Of a DNA stretch of 5,699 nt, positions 1-5,699 are shown in pieces. Numbering within the stretch: the stretch's first letter is position 1; each line of letters opens with the position of its first letter. The stretch spans positions 1 to 5,699 of the forward strand of contig JALQWJ010000111.1 in the NCBI GenBank assembly GCA_023258775.1, written 5' to 3'. The position numbers were made by a program, and so were the translations under genes. The notes beneath the pieces are model-generated. The model did not search any database. It saw only the letters and a program-made list of their open reading frames with translations, and was not told the origin of the DNA. Source of the DNA: Burkholderiaceae bacterium (GTDB lineage Bacteria; Pseudomonadota; Gammaproteobacteria; Burkholderiales; Burkholderiaceae_E).

Positions 1-620
1 CCTGAAAAGGGTTGCATCACGGTCATTCCCTTTTCTCCACTGAGTAAACCTACCAACATCGCGCCAAGAAGAAGCAGGTGCGCACCATTGGTGAATGACT
101 CGTGGAGAATGCTTGCCAGTGAAGTCTGCTTCAACTCAAACGTGCTTTGATTGGTCTGAGCGTTTAAGGCACCTTGCTGTCTCAAACGATTTGCAAAAAT
201 AATGGCCAAAAGGATTGCGGGTGACTCCATCAGCACCATCGCCACCGCCATATGGCCACCAAATGCCATGCCTTCTTGCTCTAAATATTGCATCGTCGTC
301 AGAAAGGTCACAGCGCTAACCGAGCCATAAGACGCAGCCATCGCAGCAGCATTGAATCCATCGATAAAGCGACGTAGCGTTACATAAGCTAGAAGTGGTA
401 CCAAAATAGCCATGACGATCGCTGAAAAGAGCGCCAAGGCAATATCAAGCGTAAGACCCGATTGCGCAAGTGCAAACCCTCCTTTGAGGCCAAGCGCCAT
501 CAGAAGATAAAGCGATAAGAACTTAGCAATCGACTCCGGAATTTCAAGATTCGAGCGAATCGCACCCGCAAATACCCCGAATATAAAAAATAGAATTGCT
601 GGATCCAATAGATTTTGCAA
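1..620 (-). CDS. sbtA: SbtA-family sodium-dependent bicarbonate transporter, C-terminal part missing at window edge
   Basis: This is an inner-membrane permease of the SbtA (DUF897/Sbt_1) family, whose cyanobacterial members import HCO3- with Na+. My own reverse-strand translation gives about 206 residues of an expected 320 or so; the rest lies beyond base 1. Family-like stretches are the N-terminal DPAILFFIFGVFAGAIRS (6-23), LYLLMALGLKGG (37-48), YGSVSAVTF (98-106, the most diagnostic), MVLMESPAIL (128-137) and HESFTNGA (173-180). Hydrophobic segments alternate throughout, and a polar Gln/Asn-rich loop (147-167) matches the cytosolic loop joining the two inverted halves. I chose TTG at 620 because AAGGGAG ends 5 nt before it. 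GTG at 626 is in frame but overlaps that ribosome site, and a stop lies at 659-657. The gene is divergent from a CbbR-like regulator, which probably controls it. Family assignment is firm; bicarbonate as substrate is inferred from the family. A PII-like sbtB partner, if present, would lie off the window. Confidence 0.9.
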   Translation of the reverse strand, partial: MQNLLDPAILFFIFGVFAGAIRSNLEIPESIAKFLSLYLLMALGLKGGFALAQSGLTLDIALALFSAIVMAILVPLLAYVTLRRFIDGFNAAAMAASYGSVSAVTFLTTMQYLEQEGMAFGGHMAVAMVLMESPAILLAIIFANRLRQQGALNAQTNQSTFELKQTSLASILHESFTNGAHLLLLGAMLVGLLSGEKGMTVMQPFS

Positions 621-717
621 ACTCACTCCCTTTCGATTTGATGCTAGAGGCTCTGCTCATTCGCCTGACCGCCGCGGTACGCCTGATGGCTGCAGTACGC
701 CTGATGACCGGAGTCAT
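544..717 (-). other. 57-codon repeat-bearing reading frame overlapping the sbtA start (possible upstream ORF)
   Basis: An ATG at 717 opens a frame that reads to TGA at 546-544. It crosses all three 18-bp repeats and then overlaps the first 77 bases of sbtA in a different frame. The repeats encode the hexads TPVIRR, TAAIRR and TAAVRR, followed by a Ser/Lys-rich stretch, so the peptide would be strongly basic. Between the second and third hexads, three of the four base changes are silent and the fourth is Ile to Val, as expected if this frame were translated. Against it, no ribosome site precedes the ATG, the part overlapping sbtA looks like a shadow frame, and I know no family that matches. 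It could be a leader ORF affecting sbtA translation, or chance. Confidence 0.17.
662..715. repeat. Three tandem copies of an 18-bp repeat in the sbtA leader region
   Basis: The copies are CGCCTGACCGCCGCGGTA (662-679), CGCCTGATGGCTGCAGTA (680-697) and CGCCTGATGACCGGAGTC (698-715). Each begins CGCCTGA. Adjacent copies match at 14 of 18 positions and the outer two at 12 of 18. They fill most of the space between the presumed LysR box and the sbtA start, so they would be in the untranslated leader or promoter of sbtA. The third copy also carries a short dyad, ATGAC-4-GTCAT (704-717). A regulatory-protein array, a replication-slippage product and a repeat-coding leader ORF are all possible. Confidence 0.75.
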
Positions 718-721
718 TGAT

Positions 722-736
722 ATTAGGGGCCCTAAT
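722..736. promoter_or_regulatory. Probable LysR-type operator between sbtA and its regulator
   Basis: ATTAGGG-G-CCCTAAT is a perfect inverted repeat with 7-bp arms around one central base. Inside it, T723 and A735 are separated by 11 bases, the T-N11-A arrangement of LysR-family recognition boxes. It lies in the divergent gap 59 bp before the regulator ATG and about 100 bp before the sbtA start, where a shared activation/autorepression site is expected. A possible promoter for the regulator, TTGATA (717-722), 17-bp spacer, TAGAGT (740-745), overlaps it and would be blocked by binding. The dyad is directly visible; the binding protein is inferred. Confidence 0.6.
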
Positions 737-794
737 TTCTAGAGTAAAATCAATATTCATATGTCTTTATATAGATTTTTTACTATGCTAAATA

Positions 795-1688
795 ATGAAT
801 ATCACCTTTCGACAATTAAGGCTTTTTCTCGCGTTGGCTGATAGCGGCAGCGTCAGTGCGGCTGCAAGGCGTATGCACGTCACGCAACCCACGGCTTCCA
901 TGCAACTTAAAGAGATCACGCAGCAAGTCGGGATACCGCTCTATGAAGTCGTTGGCAGGAAGCTTTCATTGACCGAAGTAGGAAAGCGTCTTGCAGAGAC
1001 GGCTCGCGACATAACGCATTGCTGGGAAAGCTTTGAGCAGGAAATCGACGCATTCCAGGGATTGACTCGCGGCAAAATACGCGTTGCGGTCGTTAGTACG
1101 GCCAAGTACTTTATGCCGCGATTAGTTGGTTCATTTTGTAAGCTTCACCCCAGTATCGATGTTGCCCTTGAGATACTGAATCGCGATAGCGTAGTCGAGC
1201 GACTTCGAGACAATAGAGATGATTTTTATATCATGTCGATGCCACCAGGCGATATCGAGTTAACTGATGAAAGCTTTATGCAAAATCCAATTGTGGTGAT
1301 TGCCTCAATAGGTGACCCTCTCAGCAAAGCGAAATCCTTGGGCCTCAATGACTTGGCCAAACACCGATTCATACTCCGTGAAAAGGGATCGGGCACACGT
1401 ATGGCGGCGGATCAACATTTCCGTGCCATGCGATTTCGCCCAGATATTCGCCTCGAGCTCGGAAGTAACGAGGCGATCAAGGAATCCGTAGCCGGTGGAC
1501 TCGGTCTTGGTGTGCTTTCGCGGCATGCTTTGCACGGACATGACGGCGAGCATGGCGTTCGCATACTTCATGTCAAGGGATTCCCCTTAGCATCAGCCTG
1601 GCATATCGTGCACCCAAGCGCCAAAAGGCTCTCGCCACTTGCGCAAGCCTTTAAGCAACACATTTTGACGGAGGTCGCCAAGTCGTAG
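795..1688 (+). CDS. CbbR/CmpR-like LysR-family transcriptional regulator
   Basis: This is a 297-residue DNA-binding regulator of normal LysR length. The N-terminal winged helix-turn-helix covers residues 3-62, with FRQLRLFLALADSGSVSAAA leading into the recognition helix around TQPTASMQLKEIT (30-42). The effector domain (about 93-295) carries stretches typical of CbbR/CmpR: VVSTAKYFMPRL (99-110), FILREKGSGTR (192-202) and ELGSNEAIKESVAGGLGLGVLS (221-242). CbbR and CmpR control CO2-fixation or bicarbonate-uptake genes in response to metabolites such as NADPH, RuBP or 2-phosphoglycolate. The divergent sbtA neighbour fits that role well; no Calvin-cycle gene is visible here. The start is secure because an in-frame TAA sits one codon upstream (789-791). 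No good ribosome site precedes it, so translation may be weak or the message nearly leaderless. The target (sbtA plus itself) is inferred from layout and from the dyad at 722-736. Confidence 0.92.
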   Translation: MNITFRQLRLFLALADSGSVSAAARRMHVTQPTASMQLKEITQQVGIPLYEVVGRKLSLTEVGKRLAETARDITHCWESFEQEIDAFQGLTRGKIRVAVVSTAKYFMPRLVGSFCKLHPSIDVALEILNRDSVVERLRDNRDDFYIMSMPPGDIELTDESFMQNPIVVIASIGDPLSKAKSLGLNDLAKHRFILREKGSGTRMAADQHFRAMRFRPDIRLELGSNEAIKESVAGGLGLGVLSRHALHGHDGEHGVRILHVKGFPLASAWHIVHPSAKRLSPLAQAFKQHILTEVAKS

Positions 1689-1780
1689 GCAAGGTATCAG
1701 ATTTCAATGATTGGGGCGTTGATCTATGCCTGGCTACCTCGCGCAGGCAAGGGCTGGAGCCTATTGGTCTTACCGCGCAA

Positions 1781-2227
1781 CTAGCCAATCAGTTCCTGCA
1801 ACCGTGCGCGCTCAGGCTCGTTAGGGATAATGCCAGTTGTTTCAGCTTCAAGAACGATATCGCCCTTGGGATTTTTTACGAAAACCTCTGCGCGTGCTCG
1901 ACCGCGTTGGTCAATTGAACAGATAAGCCATTCACAATATAAGAGCTCATTTGCGTAGACAGGGCGCCTGAAACGGAAGGCCATCGAACTGGCTAGCCAA
2001 CCGATTTGGCCGCCAATTTCTGTGATCAGGCTTGCGGTGAGTAAGCCATGGGCAATCGGTGATCCAAGACCCTTAATATCGATATAACGCTGATCATAAT
2101 GGACTGGGTTGAAGTCCTTAGAAAGCTGTGCAAAAAGCTCGATCTCTGTTGGGCTGAAGCTGCGAGAGATTGCAAATCGATCGCCTACGTTAAGACCTGC
2201 GGCAGCACGCCGCCTCATATCAGTCAT
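1781..2227 (-). CDS. MaoC/PhaJ-like (R)-specific enoyl-CoA hydratase
   Basis: This 148-residue single-domain hot-dog protein matches the usual length of PhaJ/MaoC hydratases, which add water to trans-2-enoyl-CoA to give (R)-3-hydroxyacyl-CoA, often feeding polyhydroxyalkanoate synthesis or an acyl-CoA pathway. The hydratase motif is clear: SKDFNPVHYD at 36-45, with catalytic Asp38 and His43, followed by SPIAHGLLTASLIT (56-69) as in Aeromonas PhaJ (RPIVHGMLLASLFS). The substrate-loop region after residue 75 differs from PhaJ, so chain length or substrate cannot be read off. There is no signal peptide; it should be cytoplasmic. Its ATG lies 6 bp after the fliG stop and no strong ribosome site precedes it, which points to co-transcription and perhaps translational coupling with fliG. 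A second in-frame ATG at 2218 is an alternative start. The gene converges on the CbbR-like regulator gene. Confidence 0.88.
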   Translation of the reverse strand: MTDMRRRAAAGLNVGDRFAISRSFSPTEIELFAQLSKDFNPVHYDQRYIDIKGLGSPIAHGLLTASLITEIGGQIGWLASSMAFRFRRPVYANELLYCEWLICSIDQRGRARAEVFVKNPKGDIVLEAETTGIIPNEPERARLQELIG

Positions 2228-2233
2228 AGCAGA

Positions 2234-3328
2234 TTACAGGAAGCCAGCGTCCCCGCCTTCTTTCTTGCGTTCCATAATGATCCGCCCTTCCTGATGGAGC
2301 ATCCGCCCCGTTGTGAGAATTTGCTTTTGCGCATCTTCGACATCAGCCACCTTGATTGGACCGCGCGCTGCAAGGTCCTCACGCACGGTGTCGGCAGCCC
2401 TTTTGGCCATGTTCTTAAAGATTTTTTCGCGCAGTTTAGGCGAGGCACCCTTGAGTGCAACAACGAGAATATCTTGCGTTACTTCCAGCATAAGGGTTTG
2501 GATACCCTTATCTTCAATCTCAATGAGATCCTCAAAAGTAAACATCTTCTCGACAATTGCATCGGCTAGTTCGCCATCGTATTCGCGAATCTTGCCGATG
2601 GCATCCATATCCATACCACCCGATAAGAGATTGAGAATTTCGGCAGTGGGAATGACGCCCCCTACGTTGGAGCGCTTGGTATCCTGCGCTCCAATATTCA
2701 TCATCGTCTCGTTGAGTTCCTTCAAAGCCGCAGGTTGCACTTTTTCCAAGAGGGCAACTCGCAAGACCACTTCGTTACGGACTTCCGCAGGGAAGAGTTT
2801 CAAGAGCGCTGAAGCCTGGGGAGGCTCATAAAAGGTAAGTATGGTTGCCAATACCTGAGGGTGCTCGTTTTTCAGGATCTCAAAAGCCACATCGGGGTCT
2901 AGGCGCTTTAAGGCATCGAGGCCTGACATATCAATGGCAGCTTCGAGCTTGCCGAGTAAATCGGAGGCACCTTCCGAACCAAGTGCCTTTTGCAACATGT
3001 TTTGCATAAACGAGTCGGTATCGAAAGCAACCTGCGCATTACTGATGGTTGCCTCTTTGAAGTCGCGCAGGACTTGCAAGAGCATATCGCGATTCAACGC
3101 GCGCACAATCGCCATCTTGCTTGAGATACGCTGAACCTCAATCGGCGTAACCTGGCGCAAAACGTCAGCAGCCACTTCTGCGCCCACTGAAAGCAAAACC
3201 ACAGCCGCTTTCGAGGCACCATCAAGATCCTCAAAACTCATCGGCGCCTTACCCGCCGATTTAGCGCCCTCTTTGATTTGTTCGGCTAGAGACTTTGGCC
3301 GCTCAACTTTCACTTCTTCTTCGGCCAT
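2234..3328 (-). CDS. fliG: Flagellar motor switch protein FliG
   Basis: FliG joins the MS ring (FliF) to the C ring and contacts the MotA stator to set torque and rotation direction. This copy is intact at 364 residues, longer than the 331 of E. coli, owing to a charged N-terminal extension of about 30 residues before SFEDLDGASKAAVVLLSVG. The middle-domain EHPQ motif is at 155-158. The C-terminal torque helix is well kept: K293, R310, E317, D318 and K326 align with E. coli K264, R281, D288, D289 and R297, so every charge is conserved despite two substitutions. MFTFEDL at 262-268 and LAARGP at 319-324 are also typical. GGAG at 3339-3336 lies 7 nt before the ATG. Met30 (3241), with a weaker AAGG site, is an alternative start that would remove the extension. 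No fliF, fliH or other flagellar gene adjoins it; a hydratase gene follows 6 bp downstream. Confidence 0.96.
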   Translation of the reverse strand: MAEEEVKVERPKSLAEQIKEGAKSAGKAPMSFEDLDGASKAAVVLLSVGAEVAADVLRQVTPIEVQRISSKMAIVRALNRDMLLQVLRDFKEATISNAQVAFDTDSFMQNMLQKALGSEGASDLLGKLEAAIDMSGLDALKRLDPDVAFEILKNEHPQVLATILTFYEPPQASALLKLFPAEVRNEVVLRVALLEKVQPAALKELNETMMNIGAQDTKRSNVGGVIPTAEILNLLSGGMDMDAIGKIREYDGELADAIVEKMFTFEDLIEIEDKGIQTLMLEVTQDILVVALKGASPKLREKIFKNMAKRAADTVREDLAARGPIKVADVEDAQKQILTTGRMLHQEGRIIMERKKEGGDAGFL

Positions 3329-3370
3329 TACAGCACTCCAGCAACACGGTTATCTAAGGGTAAGGGCAAC

Positions 3371-3400
3371 TGCCATCCATGGTGACAGGCGCCATTGGCA
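3371..3400 (-). other. Bulged hairpin in the fliG leader
   Basis: TGCCA (3371-3375) pairs with TGGCA (3396-3400), and ATGG (3379-3382) with CCAT (3392-3395), leaving a 3-base bulge and a 9-base loop. It would form about 43 bases before the fliG start on either strand. The rest of the 188-bp gap 3329-3516 holds two further short palindromes, TTGCA-A-TGCAA (3446-3456) and AGGGTACCCT (3465-3474). I see no recognisable sigma-28 or sigma-54 flagellar promoter and no terminator for the LysR gene. Function is unknown. Confidence 0.25.
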
Positions 3401-3516
3401 TTCAGGCGATCGCTATCTCGCGGTCCGTCGCCATCTTGCTGCCTATTGCAATGCAAGCTGACAGAGGGTACCCTGATTTTGGCAATCATGCTAGCGTCGA
3501 AAGTTAAGCCTATGCG

Positions 3517-4452
3517 TTAAGTCGCCCTAGGGCTCTGCCATAGGCTGTCAAGCTGGCAGTGGGCTTGATCGATTTCACACACATACTCGCGCAGCAGCAT
3601 CGATCCAACTTGCGGATTCCGCTTTGTCTTGTTTTCAATAGCTATTAAATCCAAACCGATTTGCGGATTGCTTATAGGTCTGATGCATAGCCCCCTGTTG
3701 AATGCCTCAGGGACCATCATGATGGCAGGGAGTATCGCTACAAAATCTGTTTGATTTACGAATTCGAAGGTACCAAACATTGAATCAATGCTGATTACTT
3801 CCTTCACTTCAATCCCATAAGCCCTCAGCTCGTTGAGTATCTTCTCCCTTCTAATGGATCCAGGGGATTGAAGGACCAAACGCATTGGATGCAGTCCACG
3901 GAGATCGATTGGATGTCCATGGTGATCACCGGGCTTGCTAGCTTGAACTAAAACTTCATAGGTAGTCCGCAAAGGCTGACAAAAAATTGATTCAGGCGCC
4001 TCAAACATTGGAACAATCGCAAATTCGATGTCACCCTTCAAAACCGACTGTATCAAATCTGTGCTCACTTGCTCGGTGATCTGAATCGCCAGATTAGGAT
4101 GGTTCTTGATAACTCTTCGATGCACTGGGCCAGCAATAACCCTTGTCAGGGCGGGCATTAGTCCAATATGAACAGAGCCTTCTAAGCCCTTTCTAAACGC
4201 CCTCGCTTCGGACTCTGCCTGGACAAGAAGGTCGATGATCATCAACGCCTTTTCATACAAGCGCTTACCTGCAGGTGTGGGGCTGGCACCGTTAACTGTA
4301 CGGTCGATAAGTTGAACATCAAGCTGTTCCTCAAGCTTTGCGATTTGCTGGGAAACGCCAGACTGTGTCGCGTGTAATCGCACGGCAGCAGTGGTAAAGC
4401 TTGCAGTTTCAACAACCGCTATAAAGGTCTTGAGATTCGAGGTTGAGAGCAT
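3517..4452 (-). CDS. Nac-like LysR-family transcriptional regulator of the dioxygenase module
   Basis: This is a 311-residue LysR-type regulator. The winged helix-turn-helix is at residues 4-63, with FIAVVETASFTTAAVRLHATQSGVSQQIAKLEEQL in the usual pattern and the wing ending in SPTPAGKRLY (57-66). A linker helix (66-90) leads to a periplasmic-binding-like effector domain (about 93-300) starting GSVHIGLMP. The N-terminal half resembles Nac-type regulators most. The effector domain gives no ligand clue. The gene is divergent from a TfdA-like dioxygenase with a 149-bp gap between starts, the classic layout for a LysR protein that controls the neighbour and itself. The ATG is supported by GAGAGG at 4465-4460, 7 nt upstream. 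Another ATG 4 bases earlier is out of frame. The final codons contain the palindrome GCCCTAGGGC (3524-3533), but I see no clear terminator after the stop. The regulator class is certain; its target and inducer are inferred. Confidence 0.92.
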   Translation of the reverse strand: MLSTSNLKTFIAVVETASFTTAAVRLHATQSGVSQQIAKLEEQLDVQLIDRTVNGASPTPAGKRLYEKALMIIDLLVQAESEARAFRKGLEGSVHIGLMPALTRVIAGPVHRRVIKNHPNLAIQITEQVSTDLIQSVLKGDIEFAIVPMFEAPESIFCQPLRTTYEVLVQASKPGDHHGHPIDLRGLHPMRLVLQSPGSIRREKILNELRAYGIEVKEVISIDSMFGTFEFVNQTDFVAILPAIMMVPEAFNRGLCIRPISNPQIGLDLIAIENKTKRNPQVGSMLLREYVCEIDQAHCQLDSLWQSPRAT

Positions 4453-4604
4453 CCATTAACCTCTCTTATGACAGTGACAATGAAAAATAATTTTACTTAA
4501 CAGCCTTTAGCTTGAGAGGATAAGTCGTCGCAGCCAAGAGCTAATCGCTATTTGTTTTATTTCATTAAATATGTTTTTGAAGCCCCTAAATGAGGAGCTG
4601 TATG
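4453..4604. promoter_or_regulatory. Divergent AT-rich control region between the LysR gene and the dioxygenase gene
   Basis: The gap is AT-rich and holds two short dyads: AAAAT-A-ATTTT (4484-4494) and TATTT-CATT-AAATA (4558-4571). A direct repeat TGACA-G-TGACA lies at 4469-4479. These are candidate binding sites for the LysR regulator, but none has the clean T-N11-A dyad seen upstream of sbtA. A TAAAAT -10-like box for the regulator is at 4495-4490, with no matching -35 at the right distance. For the dioxygenase gene I could not identify a convincing promoter pair, which would suit an activator-dependent promoter. Confidence 0.35.
4593..4597 (+). promoter_or_regulatory. Ribosome binding site deciding the dioxygenase start
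   Basis: AGGAG lies inside the reading frame opened by ATG 4590 and is followed by two adjacent ATG codons at 4602 and 4605. The 7-nt spacing favours 4605, with 4602 possible; the 4590 start would put the site inside the gene. Confidence 0.7.
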
Positions 4605-5495
4605 ATGCCGTCTCAATCGCCTCAGTGGCAAGTCACTTGCCGACACCCTCTTATCGGCGCGGAAGTTCGTGGTGTCAGTTTACGATTACCATTAGATGCG
4701 CAAACCCTAGGCTGGCTGCATTCGCTTTGGATGAAGCATCTTGTGTTGATTTTTCCAGATCAGTCGATCAGTGATGAGGAACACATTGCGTTTGGGCGCC
4801 ACTTCGGCGAACTGGAAATTCACCCCTCGGTTAGCCATCGTTCTTCAACGAACAAGGAAATCTATCGGGTCTCTAATGTTGGTGAAGACGGGAGCATCAT
4901 CGAAGAAAGGGCAAGCGCCTGGCAGTACATAAATCTCTCCTGGCTATGGCACACGGACAGCTCTTTTCGACAAATCCCGAGCAAAGGATCGATCCTGCAC
5001 GGTATTGAGACCACAACCAATGGCGGGCATACAAAATTTGCAAACATGTATGCTGCCTACGAGGATTTGAGTAGTGAGCAAAAGCATGCCCTCGAAGGAC
5101 TAAAGGTAATCCACGATCACGATTTCATCATCAAACAATCAAAAGAGCTCTCGAGCAGAGAAGACAAAGGAAGTTACGTACAACTCCCTCCCGTCAGCCA
5201 CCCACTTGTACAACGCCATCCCATTACAGGTAGGCCAAGCCTGTTCCTTTCTCCTCACACGATGGTTTGTATTGAAGGCATGCCTGAGGCAAGCAGCCGA
5301 AAACTACTTGATGAATTGATAGCCCACGCGATTCAACCCAAGTACGTTTATCGACACATCTGGCGAAATCACGACGTGATTATGTGGGACAACCGCTGTA
5401 CGATGCACTCGGTTGAACCATTTGATAACAACAGCATTCGTCGAATCATGCATCGGGTCACCCTTGAAGGCGAAGCAGCACCTGTTGCTGCTTAG
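4605..5495 (+). CDS. TfdA/TauD-family Fe(II)/2-oxoglutarate-dependent dioxygenase
   Basis: This is a cytoplasmic non-heme iron oxygenase that couples 2-oxoglutarate decarboxylation to substrate hydroxylation. Counting from ATG 4605 (296 residues), the iron triad is His116 and Asp118 in LWHTDSSF and His268 in MWDNRCTMHS. The 2-oxoglutarate ligands are probably Thr143 in GGHTKF and Arg280 in RRIMHR, with Arg284 nearby. The middle resembles TfdA, the 2,4-D etherase (compare LWHSDSSF and the FVYRHRW...DLVMWDNRC region), more than TauD. The substrate could be a phenoxyalkanoate, a sulfonate or something else; it cannot be read from sequence. AGGAG at 4593-4597 is 7 nt before ATG 4605 and 4 nt before ATG 4602. 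The upstream in-frame ATG at 4590 overlaps that site and is unlikely. The gene is preceded by a divergent LysR gene and followed by a flavin monooxygenase gene, so it is probably the first gene of a regulated catabolic operon. Confidence 0.92.
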   Translation: MPSQSPQWQVTCRHPLIGAEVRGVSLRLPLDAQTLGWLHSLWMKHLVLIFPDQSISDEEHIAFGRHFGELEIHPSVSHRSSTNKEIYRVSNVGEDGSIIEERASAWQYINLSWLWHTDSSFRQIPSKGSILHGIETTTNGGHTKFANMYAAYEDLSSEQKHALEGLKVIHDHDFIIKQSKELSSREDKGSYVQLPPVSHPLVQRHPITGRPSLFLSPHTMVCIEGMPEASSRKLLDELIAHAIQPKYVYRHIWRNHDVIMWDNRCTMHSVEPFDNNSIRRIMHRVTLEGEAAPVAA

Positions 5496-5539
5496 CGTCG
5501 ACGCGATGATGAAAGCCTAAATAATCTTCATTGGGTTAA

Positions 5540-5699
<160 letters not shown>

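Noticed and set aside
1305..1571. 88-codon minus-strand frame inside the CbbR-like gene
   Set aside because: It is antisense to the conserved effector-domain motifs of the regulator, with no independent support.
1727..1749. TGCCTG-11-CAGGCA inverted repeat in the convergent gap, as a terminator
   Set aside because: The stem is only 6 bp, the loop is long and no T-run follows on either strand, so it does not qualify as an intrinsic terminator.
2099..2569. 156-codon plus-strand frame across the hydratase start and the fliG 3' end
   Set aside because: It lies antisense to two well-recognised genes, has no ribosome site or family resemblance, and is a shadow frame.
2313..2831. 172-codon plus-strand frame inside fliG
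   Set aside because: Its Ser/Ala-rich composition is typical of the reverse strand of a coding gene, and FliG motifs lie on the other strand throughout.
3407..3414. GCGATCGC, the cyanobacterial HIP1 octamer, considered with sbtA as a cyanobacterial sign
   Set aside because: There is a single copy in the window; the other genes (PhaJ-like hydratase, FliG, TfdA-like enzyme) do not fit cyanobacteria.
3273..3461. 62-codon plus-strand frame covering the fliG start and upstream gap
   Set aside because: Half of it is antisense to fliG, with no ribosome site and no similarity I recognise.
3480..3512. Sigma-28-like promoter for fliG (TTAACTTT ... GCCAAAAT on the minus strand)
   Set aside because: The spacing is too long and the -10 element matches only about five of eight positions.

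Overview
The window looks like part of a proteobacterial chromosome of moderate GC content, most plausibly beta- or gammaproteobacterial. The pointers are a CbbR-type LysR regulator, a FliG of the usual flagellar type, a PhaJ/MaoC-type hydratase and a TfdA-like dioxygenase. Nothing in the sequence fixes the genus. There are seven protein-coding genes: five complete and two cut by the window edges. I see no tRNA, rRNA, CRISPR array, insertion sequence or phage gene, and no stretch over 300 bases without a gene.

Left part (1-1688): a bicarbonate-uptake module. A truncated SbtA-family Na+/HCO3- symporter gene runs leftward and a CbbR/CmpR-like LysR gene runs rightward. The 174-bp gap between them holds a perfect LysR-box dyad (722-736, T-N11-A) and three 18-bp tandem repeats (662-715). 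The repeat period is six codons, and on the minus strand the repeats lie inside a 57-codon reading frame that overlaps the start of sbtA. The layout suggests that the regulator controls the transporter and itself.

Middle part (1781-3328): two leftward genes only 6 bp apart, a full-length fliG followed by a MaoC/PhaJ-type enoyl-CoA hydratase. No fliF, fliH or other flagellar gene flanks fliG here, which is unusual because fliG normally sits in a fliEFGHIJ operon. The hydratase has no obvious link to motility.

Right part (3517-5699): a probable catabolic module. A Nac-like LysR regulator runs leftward. It is divergent from a TfdA/TauD-type Fe(II)/2-oxoglutarate dioxygenase, which is followed 59 bp later by the start of a flavin monooxygenase resembling Baeyer-Villiger enzymes. 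The expected picture is a regulator that senses a substrate or intermediate and switches on an oxidative pathway. The substrate cannot be named from sequence.

Overall the window joins three unrelated accessory modules. I found no clear new multi-gene system. The points most worth a second look are the dioxygenase/monooxygenase module, the isolated fliG with its hydratase partner, and the codon-periodic repeat upstream of sbtA.
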